Source of the DNA: Paracoccaceae bacterium
Lineage (GTDB): Bacteria; Pseudomonadota; Alphaproteobacteria; Rhodobacterales; Rhodobacteraceae
Direction of reading: 5' to 3'
DNA: 64,000 nucleotides
Assembly: GCA_021741245.1 (NCBI GenBank)
Contig: JAIOYF010000004.1
Location: 124,001-188,000 of the forward strand
Positions 1-10,419 of this stretch are shown here, piece after piece; within the stretch, counting starts at the first letter, position 1, and every line of letters starts with the position of its first letter. The notes under the pieces are model-generated. The model did not search any database and was not told the origin of the DNA. It saw nothing but the letters and a program-made list of their open reading frames with translations. Made by a program: the position numbers and the translations under genes.

Positions 1-722
1 ACGCAGCGACCCATCGCGAGATTGCCCTGCTGACCCGCCAATCCCCGGGACGCGAGGCCTATCCGGGGGATGTGTTCTACGTCCACGCCCGTTTGTTGGA
101 ACGCGCAGCCAAGCTGTCACAAGCGGAGGGGGGCGGCTCCTTGACCGCCCTGCCCATTGCCCAGACCGAGGCGGGAAACCTGTCAGCCTATATCCCTACA
201 AATCTGATTTCGATCACCGATGGGCAGATCGTTCTGGATGCCAAGCTGTTCAATGAGGGGCAGAAACCGGCGGTTGATGTGGGTGTTTCGGTTAGCCGCG
301 TTGGGGGCAAGACGCAGGCCCCGGCCTTGCGCGAGGCCGCGAAATCCCTGCGGCTGGATTATGCGCAGTTTCTGGAGATCGAGTCCTTTACCCGCTTTGG
401 CGGCAGTGTGGAGCCGCGCGTGCAGGCCCAATTGATCCGTGGACAAAGGCTGCGCGCCATTTTGCGTCAGCGCCAGCATATGCCGATGCGTCTGGCGGAT
501 GAGGTTGGCTTGGTTCTGGCGGTGCAGGCGGGGTTGCTTGATCACCTGACGCCGGACCAAATGGCCACATTCCGCGCGGCATTGCCCGAGGCGCTGAGGC
601 GCGGGGCCAGCGACGCGCTGGGCCGTCTGAACAGTTCCGACAAATTGAGCGATGACGACAGGGCCTTGCTGCTTGCTGTGGTCCAAAAGCTTGCGCAAAC
701 TGCGGAGCCATCCGATGGCTGA
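1..722 (+). CDS. atpA: Alternative (N-type) F1F0 ATPase, alpha subunit, C-terminal part
   Basis: The 5' end lies outside the window; an open frame runs from the first bases to the TGA at 720-722. The visible part is the C-terminal portion of an F1 alpha subunit: a [19 protein letters not shown] segment, ISITDGQI, and VSRVGGKTQ, where ordinary alpha subunits have VSRVGGAAQ. In the family this region carries arginine-finger and nucleotide-site residues and the C-terminal helical bundle. The KTQ variant, and the position directly before a divergent gamma gene at the end of an operon, match the N-ATPase type, thought to pump Na+ or H+ as an accessory ATPase. It overlaps the gamma gene by 8 bp, so translation is probably coupled. 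Assignment to F1 alpha is secure; the N-type assignment is strong but rests on recognised motifs. Confidence 0.9.
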   Translation, partial: AATHREIALLTRQSPGREAYPGDVFYVHARLLERAAKLSQAEGGGSLTALPIAQTEAGNLSAYIPTNLISITDGQIVLDAKLFNEGQKPAVDVGVSVSRVGGKTQAPALREAAKSLRLDYAQFLEIESFTRFGGSVEPRVQAQLIRGQRLRAILRQRQHMPMRLADEVGLVLAVQAGLLDHLTPDQMATFRAALPEALRRGASDALGRLNSSDKLSDDDRALLLAVVQKLAQTAEPSDG

Positions 723-1566
723 GGCGAACCTTGGCAGCCGGATCGAGGGGATCCGGCAATTGGGCAGCGTGGTGCGCGCGATGACCGGAATCGCGGGTGC
801 GCGGGCGCGCATGGCGCTTGGTCAGATTGCGGCCGTTGACAGCTTTGCCGAGACGCTGCGCGCGGCGTGGCAACAGGTGACGGCGACCCTGCCCGAAGAC
901 GATGATGCCCCAGCGATGCGCCCGGCCCTGATCGTGTTTTGCGCCGAACAGGGTTTTGTTGGCGCATTTTCCGAACGGGTGTTGGACACCTTGGGTGATA
1001 TCGCAGAGGTCGATGTGTTCTTGATCGGCAGCAGGGGGGCGACAATCGCGCTTCAGCGCGGGATTACCCCCATCGGGTCCACCGCATTGCCCTCGCGTTC
1101 GGCAAGTTTGCCCAAATTTGCCGATCAGGTCTTGGGCCGGGTCTATGCCGCAAACCCTTTACGGGCGGTGGATGTGGTCTATCCAAACTGGCACGACAAT
1201 CAGGTTGTCGTGATCCGCCGGGTGCTTTCCCCTATCAAGGCTGACAAGGGATCGGCCCCCCATCCGCCACCGCCGCTGACCAATCTTGCCCCTGCCAAAC
1301 TTCTGGTGTCCCTTGGGCGTGACCTTGTCCACGCCGATCTGACCCGTGCTGCATTGCATGCCTTTGTGGCCGAGAATGAGGCCCGGATGCTCGCCATGTC
1401 CAACGCCTCACGTCAGATTGATGAGGAACTTGCAGCCTTGGAGGCGATTGCGCGCAGGGACCGGCAAGAGGCGATTACCGCCGAGATCATCGAGATTTCG
1501 TCGGGGGCAAGATCCAGCAAAGAGCAAGATCCCGCGCATCTTGCGGCCCGCACACGCGGGCGCTGA
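715..1566 (+). CDS. atpG: Alternative (N-type) F1F0 ATPase, gamma subunit
   Basis: Encodes 283 residues of an F1 gamma-like central-stalk protein, which transmits rotation between the F1 head and the membrane rotor. The N-terminal helix ([20 protein letters not shown]) and C-terminal helix ([19 protein letters not shown], then [12 protein letters not shown]) form the usual coiled coil around a Rossmann-like middle. The sequence diverges from housekeeping gamma subunits, which end in a MKNATDNA-type helix, and it fits the alternative ATPase family, whose operons end alpha-gamma. The ATG at 715 is chosen because it sits inside the end of atpA with an 8-bp overlap; the frame is open further upstream but that part lies within atpA. 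It is the last gene of its operon; about 190 bp without a gene follow. Confidence 0.88.
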   Translation: MAEANLGSRIEGIRQLGSVVRAMTGIAGARARMALGQIAAVDSFAETLRAAWQQVTATLPEDDDAPAMRPALIVFCAEQGFVGAFSERVLDTLGDIAEVDVFLIGSRGATIALQRGITPIGSTALPSRSASLPKFADQVLGRVYAANPLRAVDVVYPNWHDNQVVVIRRVLSPIKADKGSAPHPPPPLTNLAPAKLLVSLGRDLVHADLTRAALHAFVAENEARMLAMSNASRQIDEELAALEAIARRDRQEAITAEIIEISSGARSSKEQDPAHLAARTRGR

Positions 1567-1757
1567 TCTATGCTAGCAAGGCCCGGCCCCAAGGCGACTA
1601 TGGTGCAAAAGTAGCCTGCCTGCCTTCCAGACATTTGGATACGCCACCCCGGATTTTCGGAGGCGATGGCTTGGCGCGTGGTCTTTCACCTTTTGGACCG
1701 CTCCTTTGTGACGTCAGTTGTTTCCCCTCAAACCGCCCTTGCCCGAAAGGAACCGCC

Positions 1758-1952
1758 ATGAACTGGGATCAGATCGAGACCAAATGGACTGCTATGACCC
1801 GCCGTGTGCGCCCGGATTGGCCAACAGGGGGGCAGCGTGCTGCCCATAGAACCCAAGACGTTCCCGTTCCCCTCGTCGGTGCGGCGTCGGCTGAAATGCC
1901 CGCGAGCATTGATGGCGCGGCCTTGTCACTCGCCACCGTTGGGGAAGAATGA
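1758..1952 (+). CDS. Small protein with CsbD-like N-terminus, coupled to the glucan synthase gene
   Basis: A 64-residue protein beginning MNWDQIETKWTAMTRRVR. The first residues resemble the start of CsbD-family stress proteins (MNWDQI-x-x-x-W), but the rest, ending in a low-complexity Ala/Ser stretch, does not, so the family link is only suggestive. The ATG at 1758 is preceded by a good ribosome binding site (AAAGGA). An in-frame extension to 1635 exists but has no such site. Its TGA overlaps the ATG of the next gene (ATGA at 1949-1952), which argues that it is translated and coupled to the glucan synthase. Function unknown; it may act mainly as a translational leader or a small partner protein. 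Confidence 0.6.
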   Translation: MNWDQIETKWTAMTRRVRPDWPTGGQRAAHRTQDVPVPLVGAASAEMPASIDGAALSLATVGEE

Positions 1953-4900
1953 GCAAACTCAACACGATGAAGGGCGGATGGCGTGACCGCGTTCGGCGCG
2001 CCATCCAGTGGCCGGGCCAAGGCGCCGACCTTTGGCAAGACACCGCCGCCATCCGGTCGGAGCTGTTTGGCACCGAACGGCTGGAGCATCACGCCCTGTC
2101 TCTGGCAAAAGCACAGACCGTGGCGGTGGGCCGGGGGCTGCGGGTGCGCCCCCTGACCGCGCGGGTCAAGGACAATGCGGTTTTCTTGCTTGACGCCTAT
2201 CGATCCTGCGCACGCAATCTGCACTCGGGCCGTTCGATTTCGCCTGCGGCTGAATGGCTGCTGGATAATTTCCATCTTGCCGAACAGCAACAGCGCCAGA
2301 TCGCTGATGACCTGCCGCCCGACTATTATCGGCAGTTGCCGAAACTGGCAGAGGGCCCCTTTGCTGGCTATCCCCGCGTGCTTGGGGTGGCTTGGGCCTA
2401 TGTTGCGCATACAGACAGCCTGCTGTCTGGGCCAAGTCTGGCGCTTTTCGTGAAGTCCTATCAAACCATCAGCCCGCTGACATTGGGCGAGCTATGGGCC
2501 ATTGCGATCACCTTGCGGATCGTCTTGATCGAAAACATGCGCAGGCTTGCCGGGCAGATCATGCAGGCCAGCGAGTTGCGGATGGTGGCCGATACGCTTG
2601 TGGATCAGGTGCTTGGTGCCAAGAATGATCAAGACCAATCTGCGCTTCAGATTCTGCACGCGGCGACTGCGGATCTTGAGGGAGCCCCCCTGCATGAGGT
2701 GGTGGCCGCCCAGATCGCAAAGCGGTTGCGCGGCTATGATCCGACCGACACGCCCTTGCAGGCATGGCTGGAAGATCGTTTGCGCCAGCAGTCGACCCGC
2801 ATCGAAACCGTGGTCCAGAATGCGCAGCTGCGCCAAGGTGCGTCGAACGTCACGATGCGCAATATCGTGACCAGCATGCGCCTGGCCTCTGAAATGGATT
2901 GGGCGGATTTCGTTGAAGATATCAGCCTGATCGATGATCGGCTTCGTCAAAGATCAGATTTTGCCACCCGCAACAGCTATCGCACGGCGATTGAGGTGCT
3001 GGCGCGCGGCTCAAACCTTTCGGAACTGGGGGTGGCCGATGCGGCCCTGACGTTCGTGGCGGGGAACGATAGCGTATCGCCAAAGGATCCGGGCTTTGCC
3101 TTGATCGGGCCGGCGCGGGCGGGGTTGGAGCGTGCGGTGGGTTTTGAACCCACGCTTTTGATGCGCCTCTCTCGCCCGCTTAGCCGTTTGGGCTTGCCGG
3201 GCTATCTTGGGGCCATCGCGCTTGCCACGGCGGCGGTGTTGGCGCTGGCGCTTTGGGCGGTTGGGGCCAGTGGTCTGGCGCTGGTCATTCTGGCGCTGAC
3301 GGGGCTTTTCACCGCATCCGAGGCGGGGACCGCTTTGGTCAATCTGGCCGTCACCCGCAGCCTGAGCCCAAGTCCCTTGCCGGGCATGGATCTGGCGGCG
3401 GGCATCCCGCCAGACCTGCGCAGCCTGATTGCCGTCCCAGTGCTGTTGCGCAATCTGGACGACCTGCATGCCCAAATCGAGCAGTTGGAGGTGCACCATT
3501 TGTCCAGTGTCGGGGGGGCGGTGCATTTTGCCTTGTTGTCTGATGGGCCGGATGCCAACACAGAAACCACGCCAGAAGACGTTGTCCTGATTGCCGAAGC
3601 CAGAACCGCGATTGCACGGCTGAACGCCCGCTATCCCGCGATTGGGGGGGACCGTTTCTTGTTCTTGCACCGCCATCGCAAATGGAACCCCGCCGAAGGG
3701 GTCTGGATGGGGTGGGAGCGCAAGCGTGGCAAGTTGACGGAATTGAACCGGCTGTTGCGCGGAGATACCAACACCAGCTTCTTGCCCCAGACGACCGTGC
3801 CACAAGATGTTCGCTATGTGATCACGCTGGACGCAGATACGCGCCTTTTGCGCAATACGGTCGCGCAGATGATCGGCAAGATGGCCCATCCGCTCAATCA
3901 CGCGGTTTTTGACCCCAGTCTTCAGCGGGTGGTCCGTGGCTATGGTATTTTGCAACCCCGCGTGACCCCCGCATTGCCGGTGGGCAGCCAAGGCTCACGC
4001 TTTCAGCAGGTGTTCTCCAGCCCCGGTGGGATCGAGCCCTATGCGGCGGCGATCTCGAATGTCTATCAGGACCTTTTCAGCGAGGGGTCTTTCACCGGCA
4101 AGGGCATCTATGACGTCGACGCTTTTCGGGCGAGCCTTGCTGGCCGGGTGCCGGACAATACCATGCTCAGCCATGATCTTTTCGAGGGGATCTATGCCCG
4201 CGCCGGATTGGCCTCTGATATCGACGTGGTCGAGGATTTCCCCACCCGTTATGACGTGGCCGTCCGGCGGCAGCACCGTTGGGTGCGGGGGGATTGGCAG
4301 CTTCTTCCTTGGATCGCCGGGGTAGGGGGCACGCGCCTGCCTGCCGTTGGCCGCTGGAAGATGATCGACAATCTGCGCCGGTCGCTGCTGGCGCCGTTCA
4401 GCATGGCGGCCTTGTTTGCCGGACTGCTTTTGCCGCTGCCCATGGCCATCGGCTGGACGGGTGCGGTGCTGGTGATGTTGGCGCTGCCGCAGGTGATCGG
4501 CCTGCCCTTTGCCGTGATGCCCGGTCGGGCGGGGATCACCTCACGCAGTCACCTTGCGGCCTTGTTGGGGGATGCACGGACGGCCTTTGCCCAGATTGTG
4601 TTTAACACTGCGTTTCTGGCCGACGCTGCGGCCCAGATGCTGGACGCAAGCCTGCGCACGCTGTTCCGGTTGGCGGTCAGTCGCAAACACCTTTTGCAAT
4701 GGGAGCCTGCCGCCGCATCAAACACACGCGCGCGGCCCGATCTGGGCGGTCAGTATCGCCAGATGCTTGCTGGCATGGCGCTTGGGGTTGGCACCTGTGC
4801 CTTGGCACTTTTCCTTAATCCGGCGGCTTGGCCTGTGGCTTTGGCGCCGGCCCTGATATGGCTGGCAGCACCGGCCATTGCCCATAAGATCAGTCAATCA

Positions 4901-7900
4901 TGGGTGCCGCCTGCGGCCCAGCCCCTTGGGGCCGAAAATACCCTTGCCCTGCGCAGCATTGCCCGCAGCACGTGGCGTTTTTTTGAGGCGTTTGTGACCG
5001 AGGACGACAATTTTTTGCCGCCCGACAACTTTCAGGAAACGCCGACGCCTACTGTGTTTCACCGCACCTCGCCCACCAATATCGGGCTTTATCTGCTGTC
5101 CACCACTGTTGCCCATGACATGGGCTGGATCGGCCAAACGGACGCCGTTGCGCGGCTTGAGCAGACGCTGAACACCCTGCAGCGGATGCCCAAGTTTCGC
5201 GGCCATCTGTACAACTGGTATGAAACCCGCGAGTTGCGCGTGCTGGACCCGGCCTACGTCTCATCTGTCGACAGTGGCAATCTGGCCGGGCACCTGATCG
5301 CGGTGGCGCAGACCTGCCAGGATTGGCAGGCCGCCCGCCCGGCAAAGGCCGAGCGTCATGCAGGTCTGGCCGACACCTTGGCGCTTGCCCGCAAAGAGGT
5401 GCCGCAAGCGGCCACGGAGCTTTCCACCCTTCTGGATCAACTGACCCGCGCGAATGACCGCCACGACAGCTTTGCCCAGCTTGCCGCCATGGCCCAAGCG
5501 GCCAAAGCGCTCGCCCAAGGCCATGCGGATGCCGAGTTGATGTTTTGGGTGCAGGCCGCTCTCACCTGCATTGCCCATCATCTTGAGGATGAAACGGCAG
5601 ACAATTCTGCGCGGCTTGTCACCGTGCAAGCACTGGCCCGCAAGCTTGCCCTTGAGATGGATTTTGCCTTTCTCTTGCACCCTGAAAAGAAGCTGCTGTC
5701 GATTGGCTTTTCGGTCACAACCAATACGCTAGACCCCAATTGCTATGATCTTTTGGCCTCTGAGGCGCGGTTGGCCAGCCTGTTTGCCATTGCCAAGGGC
5801 GATGTCGAGACCCGCCATTGGTTCCGTCTGGGTCGATCCGCCACGCCGATTGGTGCAGGCTCTGCACTGATCTCATGGTCGGGCAGCATGTTTGAATATC
5901 TGATGCCTGCGCTGGTGATGCGTGCGCCCGTGGGATCGGTGCTGGAACAGACCAATCGCCTGATCGTCGAACGCCAGATTGCTTATGGCGCAAGTTATAG
6001 CATGCCGTGGGGGGTCTCTGAATCCTCATACAACGCGCGCGATCTTGAGATGACCTATCAGTATTCAAACTTTGGCGTGCCGGGCTTGGGGTTAAAGCGC
6101 GGGCTGAGTGCGAACCGCGTCATCGCCCCCTATGCGACGGGCCTTGCTGCCATGGTCGACCCGCGCGCGGCACTCCACAACCTTGTCTATCTGGAAGCCA
6201 TCGGGGCCAAGGGGCGCTTTGGGTTTTATGAGGCGGTCGACTTTACGGCATCGCGCCTGCCGCAAGGGGCGAGCTTTGCCGTGGTCCGCAGTTTCATGGC
6301 GCACCATCAAGGCATGACAATCACAGCCATCGCCAATGCCTTGCAAAATGGCCGTCTGCGCCGCCGGTTTCACGCCGATCCGATCATTCAAGGCGTTGAT
6401 CTCTTGCTGCAAGAGCGTGTGCCGCGTGATGCCACCCTTGCGCCACCCCGCGCCGAAGAGGTGTTGGTCGCGTCGGTCGAAACCTCGGACTCGCCCATTC
6501 TGCGCCGATTTGAGGCCAAAAATCTGACCGCACCAACCGGGCATCTGCTGTCGAATGGCCATTATGGCGTGATGTTGACGCCTTCGGGTGCCGGGTATAG
6601 CCGCTGGCGCAATCTGGCCATCACCCGCTGGCGGGCAGATGCGACACAGGCGGCATTGGGCTCTTTCATCTTTGCGCGCGATGTCAGATCGGGTCAGCTT
6701 TGGTCGGCCGGGCTTCAACCGACCGGGGCAGAACCGCTGCATCACCGGGCGGTTTTTTGTGAACATCACGCGAGCTTCGTGCACAAGGACCAAAGCCTGA
6801 CCATGACCACCGAGGTTGTGGTTTCGGCCGAAGATGATGCCGATGCGCGGCGTGTCACGCTGACCAATACCAGCCGCCACGCGCGCGAGATTGACCTGAC
6901 CTCCTATGCCGAACTGGTGCTGGCCCCGCCTGCGGCAGATCAGACGCACCCTGCGTTTTCCAAGATGTTTGTCGTGACCGATTACTTGCCCGAGTTGGGC
7001 GTTGTGATCGCGACCCGTCGCCGCCGTTCCCCCAGTGACTCAGAGGTGTGGGTCGCGCATATCGCCATTGTCGAGGGGGAAGAGACGGCCGAGATTCAAT
7101 ATGAAACCGACCGTGCGCGCTTTATCGGACGGGGGGGTAGTATCCGCGATGCCGCCATGTCGGAGCAACCCTTGTCAAACACGACAGGCACCGTGCTGGA
7201 TCCCGTCTTTGCCATCCGCCGCAGGGTAAAGGTGCCTTCGGGGGGATTGGCGCGGGTGACCTTTTGGACCGCTGTTGCCGAAACGCCCGAGGCCTTGCTT
7301 GATCTGGTGGATCGCCACCGTGACCCCTCGGCCTTTGATCGTGCCGTGACCTTGTCGTGGACACAGGCGCAGGTGCAGTTGCACCACCTTGGCATCACAC
7401 AGGCCGCAGCTGCCGATTTTCAGCGTTTGGGCGGCATGATCTTGCGCGGTGACGCACGCTTGCGCAGCCCGGCATTTCGCATCGAGGCAGGTGCCGGGCC
7501 GCAATCTGCGCTTTGGCCGATGGGTATCTCAGGCGATCTGCCGATTGTGCTGTTCCTGATCAGCGACAGTGAAGACAGGGTTGCCCTCAAAGAGGTGCTT
7601 GCCGCGCATGAATACTGGCAGATGCGGCAATTGGATGTTGATCTGGTGATCCTGAATGAGCGGGCCTCGTCCTATATCCAAGAGATGCAGATCGCCATCG
7701 AGGTTGCGGTGCGCTCGGCCCAATCGCGCCCGCACGCTTCGGGCCCAGAGGGTGCTGCCCAAGGCAAGGTCTATGCCCTGCGCTCGGATCTGATCAACCC
7801 CGAGGCCCGCGCCCTTTTGCTGGCGGTTGCAAGTGTCGTTCTGGTGGCCAGCCGTGGCCGCATCGGCGAGCAGATTGATGCCTTGGCCGCGTTACCCGAG

Positions 7901-10261
7901 CCACGGGCCAAGCCCGCTCCGGTCGCAGAACACCTGCCTGCACAGCGCGTGGCCGTACCAGAGTTGGAGTTTTTCAACGGAACCGGTGGATTTGCCGAAG
8001 ATGGCCGCGAATATGTGACCATTCTGCGCGACGGGCAAACGACACCCGCCCCATGGATCAACGTCATCGCCAATCCGGGCTTCGGGTTTCAGGTCTCGGC
8101 CGAGGGCAGCGGTCACGTTTGGGCCGAGAACAGCCGTGAAAATCAGCTGACGCCGTGGTCAAACGATCCGGTGACGGACCCGTCGGGCGAGGCGATCTAT
8201 CTGCATGATCTGGACATAGGTGCGCTTTGGACGCCAACGGCGCTGCCCATGCGTGGCGCGGGCGAGTATGTCGCGCGCCACGGCTTTGGCTACAGCCGCT
8301 TTGCCCATACCGCCCATGAGATCGAGGCGACGATGGTGCAGTTTGTGCCCATGGACGATCCGATCAAGATCACCCAACTGACCCTGCGCAACCTTGGGTC
8401 ACGGCCACGACACCTGTCTGTGACCGCCTATGTCGAATGGGTGCTGGGGGCGGGCAAGTCTGCACAGATCATCACCGGCAAAGATGCACAAACCGGGGCC
8501 ATTTTTGCGATCAACCCCTATTCCATGGCCTTTCCGGGCCGTGTCGCCTTTGCCGATCTGGGCGCGCAGACCAGCAGTCTGACGGCGGACCGGGCCGAGG
8601 TCTTGGGGCAGGGCGGCAGTGTCGCGGCCCCCCAAGGCATAGGGCAGGCCGCACTTTCGGGCCGCACGGGTCCCGCTCTTGATCCTTGTGCGGCACTTCA
8701 ACAGCGCGTGACCCTCGCGCCCGGTGAAAGTGTTGATGTCACGCTCTTGCTGGGGCAGGCGGCGTCTGAGGAGGCTGCCCGCATCTTGATCGCGCGTCAC
8801 CGCGCCGCCGATCCAAAAACAACCCTTGCACAGGTGCGCAAGCACTGGGCCGATCTGTTGGGCGCGGTTCAGGTGAAGTCTCCGGATCGGGCGATGGATA
8901 TCTTGCTCAACGGTTGGCTTTTGTACCAAACTCTTGCCTGCCGGATCTGGGCGCGGGCCGGGTTTTATCAGGCAAGCGGGGCTTACGGCTTTCGGGATCA
9001 GTTGCAAGACGGCATGGCCCTGACATCCCTGCGCCCCGACATGACCCGCGCGCATTTGTTGCGCGCGGCGGGGCGGCAGTTTGTCGAAGGCGATGTGCAG
9101 CACTGGTGGCTGCCCCATTCTGGTCAAGGCGTGCGCACCCGCATCTCGGATGACCGTGTCTGGCTGGGTTATGGTGTGGCGCAATATATCGAGGTGTCCG
9201 GCGATGTGGCCGTGCTGGACGAAGATATCCCTTTTCTGGACGGGCCTGCGCTTTTGCCCGGCGTACATGATGACTTCTTTCAACCCTCGCAATCGGAGCA
9301 CACTGCCAGCCTGTTTGAACATTGCGCCCGCGGCCTTGATCTGGCCATCGCGCAAACCGGGGCCAATGGCATGCCGTTGATCGGGACGGGGGATTGGAAC
9401 GACGGTATGAACCGGGTGGGCGAGGGCGGGCAGGGCACCAGCGTCTGGTTGGGCTGGCTTTTGGTCGCGACCATCGGGCGAATGGCCCCCTTTGCCGATA
9501 CCCGCGACAGGGCGCGCGCGGCGTGTTGGCGGGCCCATGCGGTTGCGGTCAGCGCGGCAATCGAGCGTGATGGCTGGGACGGGGCATGGTATCGGCGCGG
9601 CACCTATGACGATGGCACGCTGCTGGGGTCTGCCACATCGCTGGAATGCCAGATCGACAGCATTGCGCAATCTTGGGCGCTGTTGTCGGGGGCGGGCGAT
9701 CCTGACCGCGCCCGAATGGCGATGGACAGCCTGACCGAGCGGCTGATCCGGCCCGATCCGGGGCTTGCGCTGCTGTTCACCCCGCCGTTCGATCAAACCA
9801 CGCAAGAACCGGGGTATATCAAGGGCTATCCCCCCGGCCTGCGCGAAAATGGCGGGCAGTATAGCCATGCCGCCATGTGGGCGATCCTTGCGCACTGCCG
9901 CCTGGGCAATGGCACAGCCGCAGGGGAGTTGTTCGCCCTTGTCAATCCGATCAACCATGCGCTGACGCCGCAAGAGGCGGCCCGCTATCGGGTGGAGCCC
10001 TATGTCGTGGCCGCAGATGTCTATTCCTCCGCCCCGCATGAGGGGCGCGGCGGTTGGACGTGGTATACGGGGTCAGCGGGATGGATGTACCGGGCCGGGA
10101 TCGAGGGGCTTTTGGGGCTGACACGGGCCAAGGGGGGATCTGCTGCTCTCGCCCTGCTTTCCCAAGGATTGGCCGCATCTGCAGGCCATCCTTGCCCAAG
10201 ATGGTGGTCAGCTTTTGATCAGCATCAGCAACCCCGAAGGCCGCGGTCATGGGATTGTTGA
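1949..10261 (+). CDS. ndvB: Cyclic beta-1,2-glucan synthase (NdvB/ChvB type), frameshifted near the C-terminus
   Basis: A 2770-codon frame, close to the 2800-2870 residues usual for these enzymes. They polymerise UDP-glucose into beta-1,2-glucan on a protein primer, control chain length and cyclise the product at the inner membrane, for osmoadaptation and host interaction. Visible order: N-terminal region; membrane segments at about 418-465; family-84-type glucosyltransferase with LDADT near 627 and the acceptor motif QHRWVRGDWQ near 774; membrane segments at about 815-860 and 938-980; a glycoamylase-like middle; two beta-sandwich/GH94-like regions with GTGDWNDGMN (catalytic Asp region) near 2480. 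After residue about 2728 the frame changes at a run of six G (10132-10137). Removing one G restores a typical C-terminus and extends the product to about 2810 residues, ending at 10382. The last roughly 43 residues encoded here are therefore aberrant. Confidence 0.93.
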   Translation: MSKLNTMKGGWRDRVRRAIQWPGQGADLWQDTAAIRSELFGTERLEHHALSLAKAQTVAVGRGLRVRPLTARVKDNAVFLLDAYRSCARNLHSGRSISPAAEWLLDNFHLAEQQQRQIADDLPPDYYRQLPKLAEGPFAGYPRVLGVAWAYVAHTDSLLSGPSLALFVKSYQTISPLTLGELWAIAITLRIVLIENMRRLAGQIMQASELRMVADTLVDQVLGAKNDQDQSALQILHAATADLEGAPLHEVVAAQIAKRLRGYDPTDTPLQAWLEDRLRQQSTRIETVVQNAQLRQGASNVTMRNIVTSMRLASEMDWADFVEDISLIDDRLRQRSDFATRNSYRTAIEVLARGSNLSELGVADAALTFVAGNDSVSPKDPGFALIGPARAGLERAVGFEPTLLMRLSRPLSRLGLPGYLGAIALATAAVLALALWAVGASGLALVILALTGLFTASEAGTALVNLAVTRSLSPSPLPGMDLAAGIPPDLRSLIAVPVLLRNLDDLHAQIEQLEVHHLSSVGGAVHFALLSDGPDANTETTPEDVVLIAEARTAIARLNARYPAIGGDRFLFLHRHRKWNPAEGVWMGWERKRGKLTELNRLLRGDTNTSFLPQTTVPQDVRYVITLDADTRLLRNTVAQMIGKMAHPLNHAVFDPSLQRVVRGYGILQPRVTPALPVGSQGSRFQQVFSSPGGIEPYAAAISNVYQDLFSEGSFTGKGIYDVDAFRASLAGRVPDNTMLSHDLFEGIYARAGLASDIDVVEDFPTRYDVAVRRQHRWVRGDWQLLPWIAGVGGTRLPAVGRWKMIDNLRRSLLAPFSMAALFAGLLLPLPMAIGWTGAVLVMLALPQVIGLPFAVMPGRAGITSRSHLAALLGDARTAFAQIVFNTAFLADAAAQMLDASLRTLFRLAVSRKHLLQWEPAAASNTRARPDLGGQYRQMLAGMALGVGTCALALFLNPAAWPVALAPALIWLAAPAIAHKISQSWVPPAAQPLGAENTLALRSIARSTWRFFEAFVTEDDNFLPPDNFQETPTPTVFHRTSPTNIGLYLLSTTVAHDMGWIGQTDAVARLEQTLNTLQRMPKFRGHLYNWYETRELRVLDPAYVSSVDSGNLAGHLIAVAQTCQDWQAARPAKAERHAGLADTLALARKEVPQAATELSTLLDQLTRANDRHDSFAQLAAMAQAAKALAQGHADAELMFWVQAALTCIAHHLEDETADNSARLVTVQALARKLALEMDFAFLLHPEKKLLSIGFSVTTNTLDPNCYDLLASEARLASLFAIAKGDVETRHWFRLGRSATPIGAGSALISWSGSMFEYLMPALVMRAPVGSVLEQTNRLIVERQIAYGASYSMPWGVSESSYNARDLEMTYQYSNFGVPGLGLKRGLSANRVIAPYATGLAAMVDPRAALHNLVYLEAIGAKGRFGFYEAVDFTASRLPQGASFAVVRSFMAHHQGMTITAIANALQNGRLRRRFHADPIIQGVDLLLQERVPRDATLAPPRAEEVLVASVETSDSPILRRFEAKNLTAPTGHLLSNGHYGVMLTPSGAGYSRWRNLAITRWRADATQAALGSFIFARDVRSGQLWSAGLQPTGAEPLHHRAVFCEHHASFVHKDQSLTMTTEVVVSAEDDADARRVTLTNTSRHAREIDLTSYAELVLAPPAADQTHPAFSKMFVVTDYLPELGVVIATRRRRSPSDSEVWVAHIAIVEGEETAEIQYETDRARFIGRGGSIRDAAMSEQPLSNTTGTVLDPVFAIRRRVKVPSGGLARVTFWTAVAETPEALLDLVDRHRDPSAFDRAVTLSWTQAQVQLHHLGITQAAAADFQRLGGMILRGDARLRSPAFRIEAGAGPQSALWPMGISGDLPIVLFLISDSEDRVALKEVLAAHEYWQMRQLDVDLVILNERASSYIQEMQIAIEVAVRSAQSRPHASGPEGAAQGKVYALRSDLINPEARALLLAVASVVLVASRGRIGEQIDALAALPEPRAKPAPVAEHLPAQRVAVPELEFFNGTGGFAEDGREYVTILRDGQTTPAPWINVIANPGFGFQVSAEGSGHVWAENSRENQLTPWSNDPVTDPSGEAIYLHDLDIGALWTPTALPMRGAGEYVARHGFGYSRFAHTAHEIEATMVQFVPMDDPIKITQLTLRNLGSRPRHLSVTAYVEWVLGAGKSAQIITGKDAQTGAIFAINPYSMAFPGRVAFADLGAQTSSLTADRAEVLGQGGSVAAPQGIGQAALSGRTGPALDPCAALQQRVTLAPGESVDVTLLLGQAASEEAARILIARHRAADPKTTLAQVRKHWADLLGAVQVKSPDRAMDILLNGWLLYQTLACRIWARAGFYQASGAYGFRDQLQDGMALTSLRPDMTRAHLLRAAGRQFVEGDVQHWWLPHSGQGVRTRISDDRVWLGYGVAQYIEVSGDVAVLDEDIPFLDGPALLPGVHDDFFQPSQSEHTASLFEHCARGLDLAIAQTGANGMPLIGTGDWNDGMNRVGEGGQGTSVWLGWLLVATIGRMAPFADTRDRARAACWRAHAVAVSAAIERDGWDGAWYRRGTYDDGTLLGSATSLECQIDSIAQSWALLSGAGDPDRARMAMDSLTERLIRPDPGLALLFTPPFDQTTQEPGYIKGYPPGLRENGGQYSHAAMWAILAHCRLGNGTAAGELFALVNPINHALTPQEAARYRVEPYVVAADVYSSAPHEGRGGWTWYTGSAGWMYRAGIEGLLGLTRAKGGSAALALLSQGLAASAGHPCPRWWSAFDQHQQPRRPRSWDC

Positions 10262-10382
10262 GGCCACGCTCGACGGTGCCGACCTGCCGCTAAACCAAGG
10301 CAGCTTGCGACTTGCGATGCCAGCGACCCCACACGGAAAGGTGCGGCGGCTGAATGTGCGGCTTGGCGGGTCAAATGGGTAA
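10132..10382 (+). other. Out-of-frame 3' end of the glucan synthase gene (frameshift at a G6 tract)
   Basis: From the G6 run at 10132-10137 the neighbouring frame continues without a stop to TAA at 10380-10382. It reads AKGDLLLSPCFPKDWPH and continues to LNVRLGGSNG. The PCFPKDWP-type motif followed by a short beta-rich tail is how cyclic glucan synthases and GH94 proteins normally end. The frame used upstream instead runs into Ala/Pro/Arg-rich sequence and stops at 10261. Either the read has one G too many or the gene carries a real +1 mutation; sequence alone cannot decide. Confidence 0.85.
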
Positions 10383-10419
10383 GCGCAAACAAACGTCCGT
10401 GGGGACCAGTTTGAACGGC

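Noticed and set aside
8399-10039. 546-codon minus-strand open frame
   Set aside because: Fully antisense to the glucan synthase, Arg/Pro/His-rich with no domain; a shadow frame typical of GC-rich DNA.
10132-10137. Programmed ribosomal frameshift in the glucan synthase gene
   Set aside because: A G6 run alone, with no slippery heptamer or downstream structure seen, is better explained by an indel or read error.
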